From Uloborus plumipes (lineage: Eukaryota > Arthropoda > Arachnida > Araneae > Uloboridae): a stretch of DNA of 64,000 nt. Positions 43,849 through 57,602 of this stretch are shown one piece after another. The notes under the pieces are model-generated. The model saw only the letters and a program-made list of their open reading frames with translations, ran no database searches and had not been told where the DNA came from. The position numbers and the translations under genes were made by a program. The stretch spans positions 1 through 64,000 of the forward strand of contig JAXGGA010003021.1 in the NCBI GenBank assembly GCA_038373865.1. Reading direction: 5' to 3'. Position 1 is the first letter of the stretch. Each line of letters begins with the position of its first letter.

Positions 43849-46800
43849 GGGGATGCGTTTATGTGTTTTGTTGTGCATCGTTGAAGAGGTGTTGTTCCAT
43901 TTGTAAATGGTTGTTTAGTTTAACTTACTCTGCTCTAACAATGTTACTCAATTTGAAATTTTTTACTCCTGTGTTCAGGTTTGTGCTCTCGGCAGTATTT
44001 TTGGTGGGAAAATGCATCGACAGATAAAAGACCGTTTCGTAACGCTAGATTGCCCAAGACAATTTGACTGCTTTTTGATTTCGACTAGAAAGAATATATA
44101 ATGATGAAATTCCTTAGAATTTTGAGCTTTTTTTTATGCAATACATAACTATTTATTAATAATTGTAGTTATCTCCACCCTCCCCTCCTTCATTTCTGGT
44201 TTTTAATGTGTATTAGCAATTTTGCCTAAGCAGTCAGAATGACATTTAAAATAATATTGTTCCCTCTTTAAGATTGTAAATACCAGTGTGTGTGTGTTTG
44301 TGTATTTTGCTCTGTTTACCTTACATCAAATGCTCAGTTCAATACTAGGTTTCATGTTTATACTGCATCGGATATTCATTCCTTTTGCTTAGTGTTGTGT
44401 TTATGTGTGCATATCATTTTTTGTTTAAAGAAAAATTTATTTAATCTAGCATTCTGGAGTTAAATATCTATTACTACCATAGTTTCACATTGGCTCAAAA
44501 TACTGTAAAAATACTGCTGAGAGCTATAATTTTACTGTTATTTGCTTTAAATTTCAGCATCTATAAAATGCAAAAGTTTCAAAATGCATGTATATGAATC
44601 CTAAAAATAAATCGAGATTATTTGTTCCTTGTAGACTTGAATTTAACGAAAGTTAGAAAAAAAAATCTAGATTCATTTAGCATTGTAGAATAGGGTTAAC
44701 ATTGCATGTAATTATGGCACATCCAGTGTTGGCTGCACTTCTGAAATTCTGTTCTTGCATTAAAAGCAAAAGAAGAAAAAAAAGTTCAATCTATTTTTAT
44801 GCTACAATTTTTAGCTAAAAGAAATAAACTGTAAATATTTGACCCAAACTAAAAATGAGAATATCTCTGTATCTGTCTTATATTTTTCTAAATGAAAAAC
44901 ATTGTTGCTTGGTACTGTAATTATTAAACTTATGAAATGTAGCAATGCCTTTTTGATTGTACTATAAATTTCAAAATGTTAATATGTACTTATGAATACT
45001 TATGTCACAAATGTTGTTTAATATTTATAAATTTATACATAATTACTATGCTTTTTGCATTCAGAACTCAAAAAATTCAATTTAGTTTTAACGTAGTTCA
45101 GAGTAGTTTTGCTTAGAATATTCATGTAGACAGGTTTATGTAGATTATTTTCATTCAGTCTTGCATATATCTTAATTTTACCTAACATTTCCCTCCTTAA
45201 GGTACATCAACCATTATCACTGTGCCTTTTTACAGCATAATTGTTTTATTGGTTGAAAAAAAAGTAGTGTTTTGAAGAGTTTTATCTTTAACTATCACTG
45301 TACAATAATTTTCGAACTCTAAACAATATTGTTTTCCTTACAGCTTCGTGCTGCTTTACATTTCTAATGAATATTTTAACTATTTTTTTCTGCAAGTTTT
45401 AAAGTGGAGTTTTGTTGAAAAAATTAATATTTATAAAAGTATTTATTTATAAATCCCTAAAAGGTAGTTTTAAATAATCTTAAGTTTAACAATATAAAAA
45501 AAATCTCATTTTCCCTTTTTTTTTTTTTTTGTAGTTTTTGCGTACAGTAGATGATTTAGTCCTTTCACTTATATTTCAAAATGCAAAACATAATGTTAGG
45601 AAAATTTCAAATGAATATACTGAAATAGTTCGTTCTTGTACATAATATTAAACAACGGACTTGGTTGAAAAATTTGTTGTTCGTGGTAGAATTGAATCCC
45701 AATGTGACCAAAGCAATATTAAACAGCTTATTACAGATTGACAAATACAATGTAACAAGCAAAATTTTTTTTTCACGAAACGAAAAGAAAAATGTGAAAA
45801 ATCTCCTTGCAACAACATTTCTCTGCCTTGAATTTTTTTTTTTTTTGCAGTAAGGAACCAATTTATAACATTTTCATCACAGTCGTATGCCTTATCAATA
45901 TTGGATTTATTTGTTTCTACAATAAGGAGAAAGGTTATCATAATATAATCCAACTTAGTTCTAAAATGTGTACTTGATTTCATCAAAAGAAAAAAAAAGA
46001 TAATTCCAGTTATTTGCTACATTTTTGTTGCAAAAATCATTCTCTGTTAATATAATTTGCTTTTCCAGAGTTCTGATGAACTTTGCAATTTTCTTCAGAA
46101 AATTACAAAGTTACATTTTTCATCAAATTTGCGACTTCTTTCTTTTTAAATATCTGTTCACTTGATAGGAACCACAACTAACAAAAAAAGCTTGAAAAGA
46201 AGAAAAGGAAAAATGAAGCCTAACACCATAATTGGGACTCTATTATATTACATATTTATTTGCAGGCTGTGCTGTAATATTAGTACTAACCATATTAACT
46301 CTTGACGGATAGTCAAAATGTATCATATTAGATTATACGTCTGTTAACTATACATTCCGCTGCTTATACGGATCTTATATTTGTTGAATCTATTTTTGTG
46401 TTGACAAGTTTCTTGTGCTAAAAGTATGGAAAAGGTGTGAGGAAAAAATGTTTTCTATTTTTTATGCATGATTACCTAATTTGTAATGTGTGTTAAGTGC
46501 ATTATACCTTTTTAACATGCTATTTGTTACTTCCAAAAGCGCTACAGAATATTTGTTCATTATCATTGACATTCGATGGAGTTCCCACGTTCATATTTCA
46601 TTGTTCTGGTTATTCCTTTATCATTCCATTCAGTGTTTTTATGGACTGACATTAATTGAATTCCTTTTCATGAATGCTCAATCCGTTTGCACAAATGAGA
46701 CATTTTTGCTCATATATTTGCGCCATATTCTTAGCAGTTAAAACAGGCTATTAATTTTCATATATTCGAATACAATGACTGGTGCTTATAAAGATCAAGT

Positions 46801-48040
46801 TTGTTCTACATAGTTTTGATTAAATTAAGAGGCTGAGTAATAAAGCAAAAATAAGCTAAGCAATAACATCAATAGAGCAAAAAGTAACATGTTTTTACAA
46901 TGTGGATTCTTTGATTATTTTTAAATTTGAATTTTGAACTCGTGCTTTGAAAAAAAAAAAAAAAAAAAACTCGATGATTACTGAAAAAGGACTAATTATT
47001 TTAAACACCCTTCTTTCAATGTCATAAAAAAACTTTAGCTCTCAGAGTTCAGACCTTGTTGCACGAATTTTTACGCTTCTGGTTATAAAACCTAGAAACA
47101 CAGAAGTCATGTAAACATCTTGTTTTTCTGTCTTACCCTTTTTGTTTGACTTTGGTCATTACAAGTGTATTACATTCTGCCTCCCCTCCTTTAATTATAT
47201 GGGAACAATTTCACTTTATGAAAAGAAGACTTCAATGAAGCACTACGTATTTGCGGAACATAATTGATTCAATTAAGTGGCACATTTGATTCAAATGTCT
47301 GGCAGTTTTTTTATGTTAATGCTGTATTTTATGATATTTAAAACTTGATTCATTGAAGCTTTTATTCAATTATCCAGCTGTTGATGTATATAGAACCATT
47401 ATGTATTATAATATGAAGTATCAACTACGTTTTTTTATACTTAAAAAACAATTTGTAGGTGTTACGAGTGTCAGTATGGTCACGCCCCCAACTCATAAGA
47501 ATCACTTTTTTAAGTGGTTCGAAAACTTTGTAGAAAGTTGATATTTCATAGTTATAACATATAATGGTTCCATAGGTTTAATTGCGTCACAATTAAAAGA
47601 AGCTTAAATCAAGGATAAAGGACAAATATATGCACAAAAATGTCACAACCGTACAAATAGATAAAATTGAGCACAAAACTAATGACATCGAGTATAACTT
47701 TTTGAATATCTGTGCCCCGTAAGATCGCTTGTGAAATTGTTATTGTAAAAAGATATGTAATATAGGTCATGTGTATAGCTGAAAATGCAACGATTTCTGT
47801 ACAAACAGTTGTTTAATATTTTTGTTTTACGTTATTTTAATTGCTCACTGACTAATAGGAAGATAGCATTGATGTCTAAATGAGTTATGTCGACGTAGAT
47901 GTCTTTGTAAAATGTGTGTACATACTAGCGGAATCTAAAAAGCCATATCAAATGTGTTAGCAATAGGCATGATGGTTTCTGTATACATTTAGGAACTAGC
48001 TTATTATGTTAAAATTGTCCACTGATGAATAAAACCCATT
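43849..48040 (+). promoter_or_regulatory. Probable long numb 3'UTR with Pumilio-type sites
   Basis: No transposon recognised over 4.2 kb, unlike almost every other stretch of this length. TGTANATA octamers occur at 44275-44282, 44830-44837, 45637-45644, 47385-47392 and 47917-47924 on the sense strand. AATAAA occurs at 44606, 44823, 46839 and 48028, so several mRNA ends are possible. Small open frames here are not called. The UTR extent is inferred. Confidence 0.5.
48028..48033 (+). terminator. Candidate distal poly(A) signal of numb
   Basis: AATAAA inside GATGAATAAAACCC followed by a T-rich stretch. Chosen as the distal candidate because the TE-poor stretch and the Pumilio-type sites lie upstream of it. 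Proximal candidates are at 44606 and 44823. Confidence 0.35.
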
Positions 48041-51000
48041 TTTTTAAGTGCAATTTTTCTTGCTACGTAAAAGAAAACATGTTTTATGTTGAAACACTTG
48101 AAAATAACAATATTCAAAACTCTTAATAAGTCTCACGCTCAGGATGAGGGGAAAATTATGGAATCGATAAATTACTAAGGAAGATCTCATGTGGTGGCAG
48201 AGAAACAGGATTAATTCTAAGTGGACATTATTTAAGAAGTAAAATTTAAAGGAGTAAGTTTTAACCTGAGCATTAAAACAGCTCTCAGGTTCTGTAAGAC
48301 AAAGGCATGTTCCAATGCAACAATGTGTTAAAACATTTACTACACATGTTTTCATCATTTCTTTTCAAAAATAGTATTGTATTTAATTATTTTTAAAACT
48401 GAGAATGTAAGTTCTAGCAGCAAAGAAAAACCTGATTCCCTTAAAAGCTTCAACTTTCTGCCTAGATCTGAAAGCGAGAATCACTTACAAAGCTGGAAAT
48501 TATAACTTCACACAATTAAGTATTTCTAAACACATCCACGAGATGTATGAAAACAATTGCGCACGTTAAAATTTGTAATAAATTTTAACAAACTCACTCT
48601 TTTCAATTACACAATAAGATAAAACCACACAGAAAATATAAGCTATTTATTAATAGACATGTTTTGTCTAAATTTTTTTCATATATATATATTATAAAAC
48701 ATTTTCTATTACTGCAACATACAATTTGCATTTATTTATTAATTAACAAAATGAAGAAACAATACCTAAAAATAATGAAGTGTTTCGGAAATTTTCGAGT
48801 TTTGAGATATCTGAAAATTTGTTCCAAAATAGTTAAGTAACTAGTGAAATTGGTAATACAGTGACTCTTATACACATATACATTTTCTCATATATATATT
48901 TAACTTAGAAAAGGAGTTTGAGTACAAATTTAATTGCTATTTACAATGTACAATAATGGAATGAGTATTTTAGGCATCTGAAGGAGGCAAAGATTGTGCT
49001 CCTATGTCTAGACTAGTTTTATATATATATCTACAGTGGCTTTCATATTATCAAATAATACAAATTGTGGAAAATGTACAAAAATTTGTATATTTTTTTG
49101 CAAAGAATGCTTTTTTGACCATCGACGAACACATACTTTATAACTACAATATTTACATATTTATGCACACAAATCAAGAAATTTTTTTTTAAACATACCA
49201 AGAATTCAATACCTAATACTTGAATTCATTTAACAAACCAAAATAAACATGCTCAATCACTTCCTCCTTCAATAGTTAAAAAAGAAAAAAAAAAAAAAAC
49301 AATCATTACAGATTAATGTTTTGAGGCATATGTAATGTAAAATTAACTTCATTTTTGGCTTTTGTACTGTATAAAATATGAAACACTATAAGGCATAAAC
49401 TATGGCACATTAATCAATTTGTGAAGTCTTGTAGTTAAAAAAAAAAATATGTTAAAGTACTCAAAATCAAATTGTAAACTAAGACAAAATGTGTGAAAGA
49501 CAACATAAATAAGGCTCTAAACAAAAAATATACCTGCTTCAAGGCTCTAAATAAGAGTTTCGCAAGAAAGTGAAACACTTTTGCAAAGCATAGTTCACTA
49601 AATTGCAGTTTTCAAAAAGTACATTATTATTCCAAAACATAACAAAAAAAATCTTTTCACAATCATAATCTATACATATAAAAATGTGGTATTGTATGTG
49701 GAATTGTTTGTGCTGGGGGCGGGGAAGGGAAGGGGGTCAATAAAGTACCAAAACATTTTGAATATAAATTTAAAATCATTACTTGCAGGAACAAACATTT
49801 CATTATTAAACTTTTTCACATGAAAGCCCGTAAAAATTTTACACTGGATGAAGTTTTCCTCAAGTCTGTGCCTGAATTAAAACACTTGGAATGTTTGTTC
49901 TAATTAAACTTAACATGCTACTAAAGAACTTGTGCAGCAATACCAATTAGGAAAATCAATAAAAATATAGGGTGTTTCATATTGACAACAAGAATAGCAT
50001 AGCACAAATTCCGCAATTGATTAATTTAACTGAAACCGATACGGAAACTACAATCTCATGTTAGTTTTATTTAGCAGCAGTGGAAAATTTCCTGTTACCT
50101 ATAATTTGCCATTAATCACAATGTCGCTATCTACGCAGGAGAAAGAATACTATGTTTTGGGGTATGTCAAACCATCGTTTAAAGGCCATTTTGCACGAAA
50201 GTTGGTAAAGAACCACTGCACAAGCATCGAACCAATGTGAGAAATAAATATTCAAATCTATAAGTGTGATGACACCTAGTATAAAGTTTTAAGCATCAAA
50301 ATGAACAACCTAGGTGTCATTTTTACTGAATCAAATATATCAATGTATACGAAGGTTTAAAAAAAAAAAAAACAATTATTAAATACAATTGCTAACCACT
50401 ACCAGTTGCATGTTTAAAAAATGTAAAATACATAAGAGAAAATTTTTTTAAGGATGAAATATAACTCATTTTTAAATAACTTTAAAAAAAATTATTTTTA
50501 GGGTTACCACAGGTCTTAGTTTTGATAAGTCAGGAAAGAAAACTAAAAATGCAACTAAAGGTATCTTATGAGTTTGTGTTCATAGGCCTCAAGTTTGGCA
50601 CCTAGAGTTGGAAGTCTCAAAATTAAAACTTTTGGTTGCAAAATGTGACTAATGATCGCCTATTTTTAACACAGCATCAAATGGTGGGTCAAGCACTTTC
50701 AAGCCCACAGCCTAGTACATGGTTAGAATGGGTCCACTGGGTCAAACAGTAAGCATTGTGGTGTTGACCATTGAGATCCCTACACCAAGCTCCTTTTTGC
50801 TTTTTTTCAATAGAATTTTGCTAAAGAGTTTTTTTGCCTCCATTGCTAAAGGACTTACTTCTTCAGTCTAGGCAAAATGGAGGTATAACTGAGGTGCTGC
50901 AATATATAGTCTATGGCGAGTGTGGCACAAACTGAGATACCACACACAGATATTTTCAATATCACTGGAAGGGTGCACATAGAACATCTATAGGAACTTG

Positions 51001-52435
51001 GACAACTAGTTTATCTATCAATTAGATTATTAAAATAAATTAATTACAACATTCACACGACTGCTTTCTTTTTGACTCAACTTATGAAACATCCAGCTTA
51101 ATAAAAGTGCAATATTTTAATCTTATTAAATACTGTGTTTTGAGTCTAGAGGTAGGGGGCAGGGGTAATTTTTTTTTTTTTTTTTTTTTTGTAGTCTATA
51201 TAGAGAGAATTCAATTTTAAATTATCTGTGAGGTATTAGCAGATACATGGACGATGCTAGGTAATAAAATAAATTAGTTAAAAATAAAGCTCAAATACTC
51301 AAATGAGAAATCAATTACAAATAACATAAAAACTAACAAGCTCAGGAGAAAAACTACTTAAAAATTATCTGTTTTGATTAATAGGTAAACAAAGCAAAAA
51401 AACTTTGAACTTGAAAAGGATAACAATTAATTGAAAGGGATAACAATTAACACAGAGTAAAGTATAAATATATATAAATAAAGCAGTAACTTAAAATGGC
51501 AAGCCTTCTGTTGCGATTTCATATTTTAAATGCATTTTTTAAGCTTGTCAATAAATAAAAAATAAGAACAAAATGAATGAGATCAAAAAGCAAAAAACCT
51601 TGACGAAAGGCTCAGGTTATGAACTATTTTTGAAAAAAGGTTTTTGGAATTCAAGTCTTTGATATTTGCATGTTTTGCAACAATATGTTTTGAATTAAAA
51701 AATATTTAAAAATTCAATACTGTTTTATCAAGATTTATACAGATTTTATACATATATTAATATTAATTAAATGTACGTTTTAAGTAGTAAGTAAAAATAT
51801 TGCGTTTCAGTGCACAGTCCTATACCTGATATGATAACCTTTAGAAAAAAACAAGGTTTGAAAGTGTTGAGCATTATATTACTATTATTTATATAATTAC
51901 TAACTAATAACAGTAATAAAAACAAATCAACAAACAACAAACATAAAAAAAAAACATTCCAAACCACAAGGAAGACAGAAAGCAACTAACTGCAAGTTTT
52001 TAAAGTTAATTTTGCTTCAAATAAGAATAATGTGGTTATACATTTTACGCACCATTTGTGGCATACATATGTTTAAATATTTTACTCATATATCATACAT
52101 AGTATTACAATGCAAAGAAAATTATCAGCACCGATTTTTAAGATCACGCTAATAACTATTTGTGATCGAATACTTTAAGTACAATTGACTTAAGATTAAT
52201 TGGAAGTTCATCAATTGATACATCTATTCAGCAAAATAGAAGTTGAAAAATTGAGCTGATTTCTCTTGCTCTTTAGCGATCAAACCATAGAAATCTATTT
52301 ATATTGCCAAAAAATGTTTCAAAATACATTTGTTGCATATCGTGTATTTGAGCTGCTTATCAGTATCAAAGAAGAAAATATCAGAAAGTTACGTGGAAAA
52401 TTAAACGTTATGTTATTGTCCGAAAAAAATTGGTA
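48041..52435. other. AT-rich intergenic DNA between the convergent genes
   Basis: No exon supported. A TCTATACATATAAAAATGTG phrase near 49671 resembles a Helitron 5' end, and GGGTTACCACAGG near 50502 resembles the 26385 terminus. Long A or T runs near 49269, 50359 and 51170. Part could be ASAP 3'UTR if that gene uses a very distal end, which I cannot show. Confidence 0.4.
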
Positions 52436-52839
52436 CTGTCGGCCCCGCTTAAACAAATCCTGTCGGTTCCAAGAAATATTATTCGATTAAGCAGGGTATT
52501 CGATCAAACGGGGATCTTTAACATTACGTCTATGTCATCGGGTTCCGAGATATTTTATTCATATAAGCGGGGCATTCGTTTATCCGTTACCCAATTAACC
52601 TTTAATCTGTTACCCTTACGAATTTTTTTTGGAAAAAATTGCAAAAAAAAAAAACATTTTTTTTTTTTTTAAATTTAATTTTGAAATACAAGAAAATGAA
52701 GCAATACAAATAAAATATGTAGGTTTCAAGTTGAATTTTTAATTATTTATAGGCGCAAAATCGATAATAATTACCTGCAACTCATACGAGCCCGAGATAA
52801 CTCGGGATAATCAGGCAAGCAGTTAAGCGGGGACGACAG
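52436..52839 (-). mobile_element. CTGTCG MITE, copy 3, longer form
   Basis: Ends CTGTCGGCCCCGCTTAA and TTAAGCGGGGACGACAG with TA on both sides (52434-52435 and 52840-52841). 404 bp against 178 bp for copy 1. The extra part is AT-rich. Confidence 0.82.
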
Positions 52840-53711
52840 TATTTCTAAAATAGCTCGTGCAAAATATAGTTGGATGTATTTTCAAAGCACAAAGATGTGT
52901 GCCTCACGAACTAAAACTTTTAAAAATTCAACATGCTCTATAGTCTGACAAATTGGTCCTTGCATAGACTAAGATTTCAGGTACTTGTTTCCAGGTAAAT
53001 CAGTAGGTGAAATGTATTTATTGCATGCTAGCTTCTATTGTGCAATCAATGGGTCAATATTTCCATTTGTGCGCATCGTTGAATAAGTTAATTGATTGGG
53101 ATTTTTAAATAATTGCAGCTAAGACATTCAGTGAGATACAAATCAAAGGAAAAAAAATTAAGAGAAATTGAGGTGAATATTACCTATACGATTAACGATT
53201 GCATAGCAATTATGGTTTTAGAGCAACAATCATATATATACAAGAGAGTAGAGGTTATAGTTAAACATACTAAATATGAAACCAATAATGAAACAAATTT
53301 TATTACTTTTAATATTTGGAAAAGCTTTTAAAGTCTCTCCAAATCAAACAATTTTGGAAGCACATATGATAAAATTTGAAACACGCCAGTAAGCCCCCCC
53401 CCCCCCCTTAAAAACTGCACAAGACTATACAAGTTAACAGAAGATTGCATTTGGTGATTTTTCTACAAAGAAAGACTTATTATAATCCTCCTGATATAAC
53501 AAACCAACTAGTTTGCCAAAACCTATTCAGTGACACTATAAGAGAACACCAATTCCACAACAGTTTGTTGTTTAACTTTGAGAAATACTTTTTTATACGA
53601 ACAATTTTGTCTCTTTTAACATCATTTGTGTTCACAGATTGTTGTGGATATTATCCTGAATTTAAATGCCCATTTTTAACTTCATTTCTTCATTATTATT
53701 AATTTTTGGAG

Positions 53712-53965
53712 CAAGGACAAATTGCTGCATTTTTTCTTTTTTTGACATCAGTTGCTGGGCAGTTCTTTTTTCAGATTGGCAGTCTGTCAAAGTGGCGCAT
53801 CCACAAGCCATTGCTCCTCCACCATGGAGGACATGGTACTGGCACCATCTGTTGAGTTCATTTTGGTCATCAACATGTAGCGTACGGATATGTGTCCTTG
53901 GTGGGGGTTCGATCCAGGGACCTTCGTGGTGGCAACTCAGTACTTTAACCACAGAACCAAAAGAA
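53712..53965 (-). mobile_element. tRNA-derived SINE (minus strand), approximate ends
   Basis: On the minus strand, TTCTGTGGTTAAAGTACTGA resembles a pol III A box, and GGATCGAACCC lies about 35 bases later as a B box. The tail runs into an A-rich segment. The shape is that of a tRNA-headed SINE. Target duplications were not found, and the boundaries are rough. Confidence 0.6.
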
Positions 53966-54124
53966 CTTTAAGGCTTGGGACAAAGTTGAGTTATGTGCTC
54001 TCAGATGTATACCATACACTTATTGCAATTTGTCATTGTCAACAATATAACTTGAATTCAAAAGGTAAAAATTCAAATTACTTTTTTATTATTATGATTA
54101 TTTTATTTATTTACAGATTATATA

Positions 54125-55389
54125 TTGGGTCATTTAAAAAGTCCTCGCTCTTTTTTCTAACCAGATGGTTTGACGTATATGTTTCGAGCAACACTAATCC
54201 AATTGCGTTATATGAATATTCGTTTGAAAGGTGGCATTTCAGGCTACCTTTTTGACACTTTGTTCAAGTATTTCGCCAATCGAGTAAAAAGTTATAGCGC
54301 TTTAAAAATGAATGAAATATCTGAAAAATACGATAGGTAATGCTTTTTCACTGCAAAAAAGATAAGAACGCCACAAGAACGGCCGATGTTTTTTAAAAAT
54401 GTTATGTAAGGATGCAATGAGTGAACGCCGTAATCAAAAGAGGTATACTCTATTCTGTTCCGGAAATTTGATGTCAAAGATACACCTTTCTCTGGTTGGC
54501 TACTCACTGAAAAAGTCGAAGTTTTTCAACTGGTTTAGCGGGACCAACGCGTAAGCTCTTAAAAGATGGAGGAGACACTTAACATCAACCACATAACAGT
54601 TTGGGATCCTCTGAAGAGAACAGGTTGCTCAAAGAAGCTCCATGTTTGGGTGACACAAGAATTACCGAAAAAAAAAATTGATCGGCAGAGCTACCATCAG
54701 TAAAACACTTCTAAGGAGATCCGAAATCGATTCTTTTTGAAGCAAATTATTACAGGAGATGAAAAATGGATTAGATATGAGACAATGAAATGCACGTGAT
54801 CTCGGTAAAGGGCTGTGACCCACCACAAACGACTTCAAATCCAGGATTGACGGTAAAAAGATGTTTCATAGAAATAGAAGGGCATTGCTCATAATGAACT
54901 GATACAACCTGGCGCAACAGTAAATTCTGTCCTCTATTGTACATAACTCAACTGTTCCAATGAAGCAATCAAGAAAATGCGACAGAATTGGCCAACAGAA
55001 AAGGAGTTGTGTTCCACCATGATAATGCTAAGCCACACTCATCTTTGATGACTTAGAATAAATCGAAGAAACTTGGTTATGAACTTTTGGTGCATCTAAC
55101 GTATAGGACGGACCTTGCTAATTTTGATTATCATTAGTTTCAGTCTCTGAAAAATTCTTTTGATTTCAAAAAACTGACTAACTGAACAGTCGCTGAAAAT
55201 CACTTGGCTAAGTTTTTCTAATAAACTTCAGAAGTTCTACACCAATGAAATTATGCAGGTACCGAGGCAATAGCCAAGGGTCATAAATAATAATGAGCAT
55301 ATGCACTTAGATTAAAATTAATTTTCAAACAAAAAAAATCTTACTCAAAAACTTACGAAAAAAGCACGGAGACTTTTTAAATGACCCAA
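54125..55389 (+). pseudogene. Degenerate mariner transposon with transposase remnant
   Basis: 1265 bp, TTGGGTCATTTAAAAAGTCC at left and its inverse at right, with TA flanks (54123-54124 and 55390-55391). This is the usual mariner size. The sense strand shows broken transposase blocks: ITGDEKWIRYE (first catalytic Asp), HHDNAKPHSSL (second Asp) and a DYH-like block near 55125 where the D34D third Asp is expected. Many stops and frameshifts separate them, so it is inactive. It lies 3' of ASAP in the same strand-neutral intergenic DNA. Confidence 0.88.
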
Positions 55390-55856
55390 TATTTAGTAGC
55401 TTGAGATGTTTTGATTCATAATTTCAAAGAGTTTAGGGAATTACTGCCAGCATTCTGATAAATGATGATTAAATGTGCTCGAGTACAACATTTTTGCTTT
55501 GTCAACAATTTTTTAATGCAAATTGTAAACCTTCCATTTTAACATACAACTGATATTTAACAATTTCTGTTGTTGGATCAAATGCATTTTCTTTGTTTGA
55601 TTTTATTTATTTCATAAACATGGAAAGCAATTTAATGTTACGTAATTTGGCACTTAGCAAATTTAATTCAAGATGAAATCTTACAGCGTGAGTGCAATGG
55701 CTAATCATTATATAATCTCAAGAATATCCTATGCTCAAATGCTGGTCTAAGCATTTACTTACTATAAAATAACATGACAGATACATACTTACAAAATTAT
55801 GAAATTAGAAAAAAATAAATTTCTTTCTTTTTTTTTTCCTTCGTAGATTTGTTCTA

Positions 55857-56441
55857 CAGGGTGCCCAGAAATGAATGACGGTAAAATTTATTTGTGCATA
55901 ATTTACATTCAAGATGTTTTTTACTGTTGGCAACAGTTAATAAACTTAGTTTAATTCTATGAGCAATACTGCAGACGATTCTTTGAATTAAAATCCGTTT
56001 CATTCTTTACATTATCAAGATGGATGCTAAACGCTGTTTAATTCTCGAATTGCATTTAAAAGGTAAGCGAAATTGTGATTTTTTTTTAAAAATTGAAGTA
56101 TTTAAATGTGTCAAAGAGATTAATTGAAATAAATTTAAAATTTGTTTAAAGACACAGGTAGTGTAGAAATCAGTCATAGTGGTGGAAAAAGCGAAGTATA
56201 CGAATAAAAAAATTAATAAAATATGCTCATGAAAGAGTGCCTTTGTAGGTGCGTGCCGCTGCAGAAGCCTTTCCAAAACAATTGCCATCTGTGGTTACAG
56301 TTATAGGCGCAAGAATAGAAACCATTACTTAAACATTGATTAACAATGTTACTTTTATTTAACATTTATTTTATCATCACAGAAAAATTTGTATTACAGT
56401 AATAATTTTTTTTGAACCGTCAGTTATTTGTGGGCACCCTG
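55857..56441 (+). pseudogene. Deletion derivative of a second mariner-type transposon
   Basis: CAGGGTGCCCAGAAATGAATGACGG and inverse ends, TA flanks. At 56021 a start MDAKRCLILELHLKGKRN resembles the N-terminus of maT/DD37D-type transposases. About 150 bases later VRAAAEAFPKQLPSVVT resembles their C-terminal end. Everything between, including the catalytic core, is missing, so this is a MITE-like internal deletion product. Confidence 0.75.
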
Positions 56442-57602
56442 TAATATATATTCTTTCTACAATATTTTTGAATGAGCCAATAAACATGTGAATATTGATT
56501 GCATGTTTGATTTCTAATGCGAAATTTAACAACGTTTTGATTCGAAAAGTAGCGATTTCTTAGAAATACTCTATTCAGTAGGATTTGAAATTTTAAGTTT
56601 CAAATTTTCAGTTCCAGAAAAAGTTCATAAAACTGAAATAATTCATACAAACACATGAATTTCATAACAATTACTATGCAAAGCAATTTAGTAACTTTGT
56701 ACCAATACTAAAGTACCTTCCTGAAAATTGAAAACGAAATATCAAGAGAAATTTTACAAATAAAACAATAAAATGTCATACAAAGTATTCAAAAAAATGT
56801 CTTCATGTAATAATCTCCATTAATTATAAAATAAAAATATTAAGTTTGAGCACAAAACACTTCCACAAATAACACCTAATTCTTTTTTCAGGGAGGAAGG
56901 AAATATACTTAACACACAAAGAGAAAGTAAGGTGTCTTGTAATTTTTACAAGATGACTAGTTTCAAGACAAAATTATTTTCCACAACATCATGTACGGAA
57001 AATATTTATCTCTAATACATAAATAACAAATCAAATAACACATTTTTAGTAATACTTGTGATATAATGGGAGGCAAAAAATGATTACTCTTAAAATCAAA
57101 GACAAATAAAGAAAACAAATGATTAAAAAAAAGAAAAAATACTTTCAACAAGTAGAACAGATCATCAACATAAATTTCTCACTGGCAATTTCAAATAATA
57201 TTTTGTTCAAATGAAAGAAATGTCCACAAAACATGATAAAAAGCAATTACGCAAGAAGCCAAGTTTTGCACATGATTTCATTGAATAGTTAACGTATTAC
57301 CCAGCATTTGCTGACATGTCACAGAAAAACAGATTGGAGAACTATATTTAATTTAGCATACTAAATATATGATTAGCTACAAATATGATGTGAATTCTAT
57401 GTATCCTCTTATTAAATTAATATTAATTAACAGTGTAATTTCCTTAAAACATTAATCAACAATACTAATTTCAATATTCTGATACGAAAAATATAACTGC
57501 ATAATTTCATTACAAAATTAATTAAAACATAATAAACATTTGTAGTGGTAAAATTAAAATTATTTTACAATTACAAAAAACTTTCAGTGATAACTATGCA
57601 AT
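56442..57602. other. AT-rich noncoding DNA
   Basis: I see nothing assignable on either strand. Confidence 0.4.

Noticed and set aside
53662..53971. Overlapping frames of about 100 codons on both strands
   Set aside because: They coincide with the minus-strand tRNA-derived SINE and have no protein similarity.
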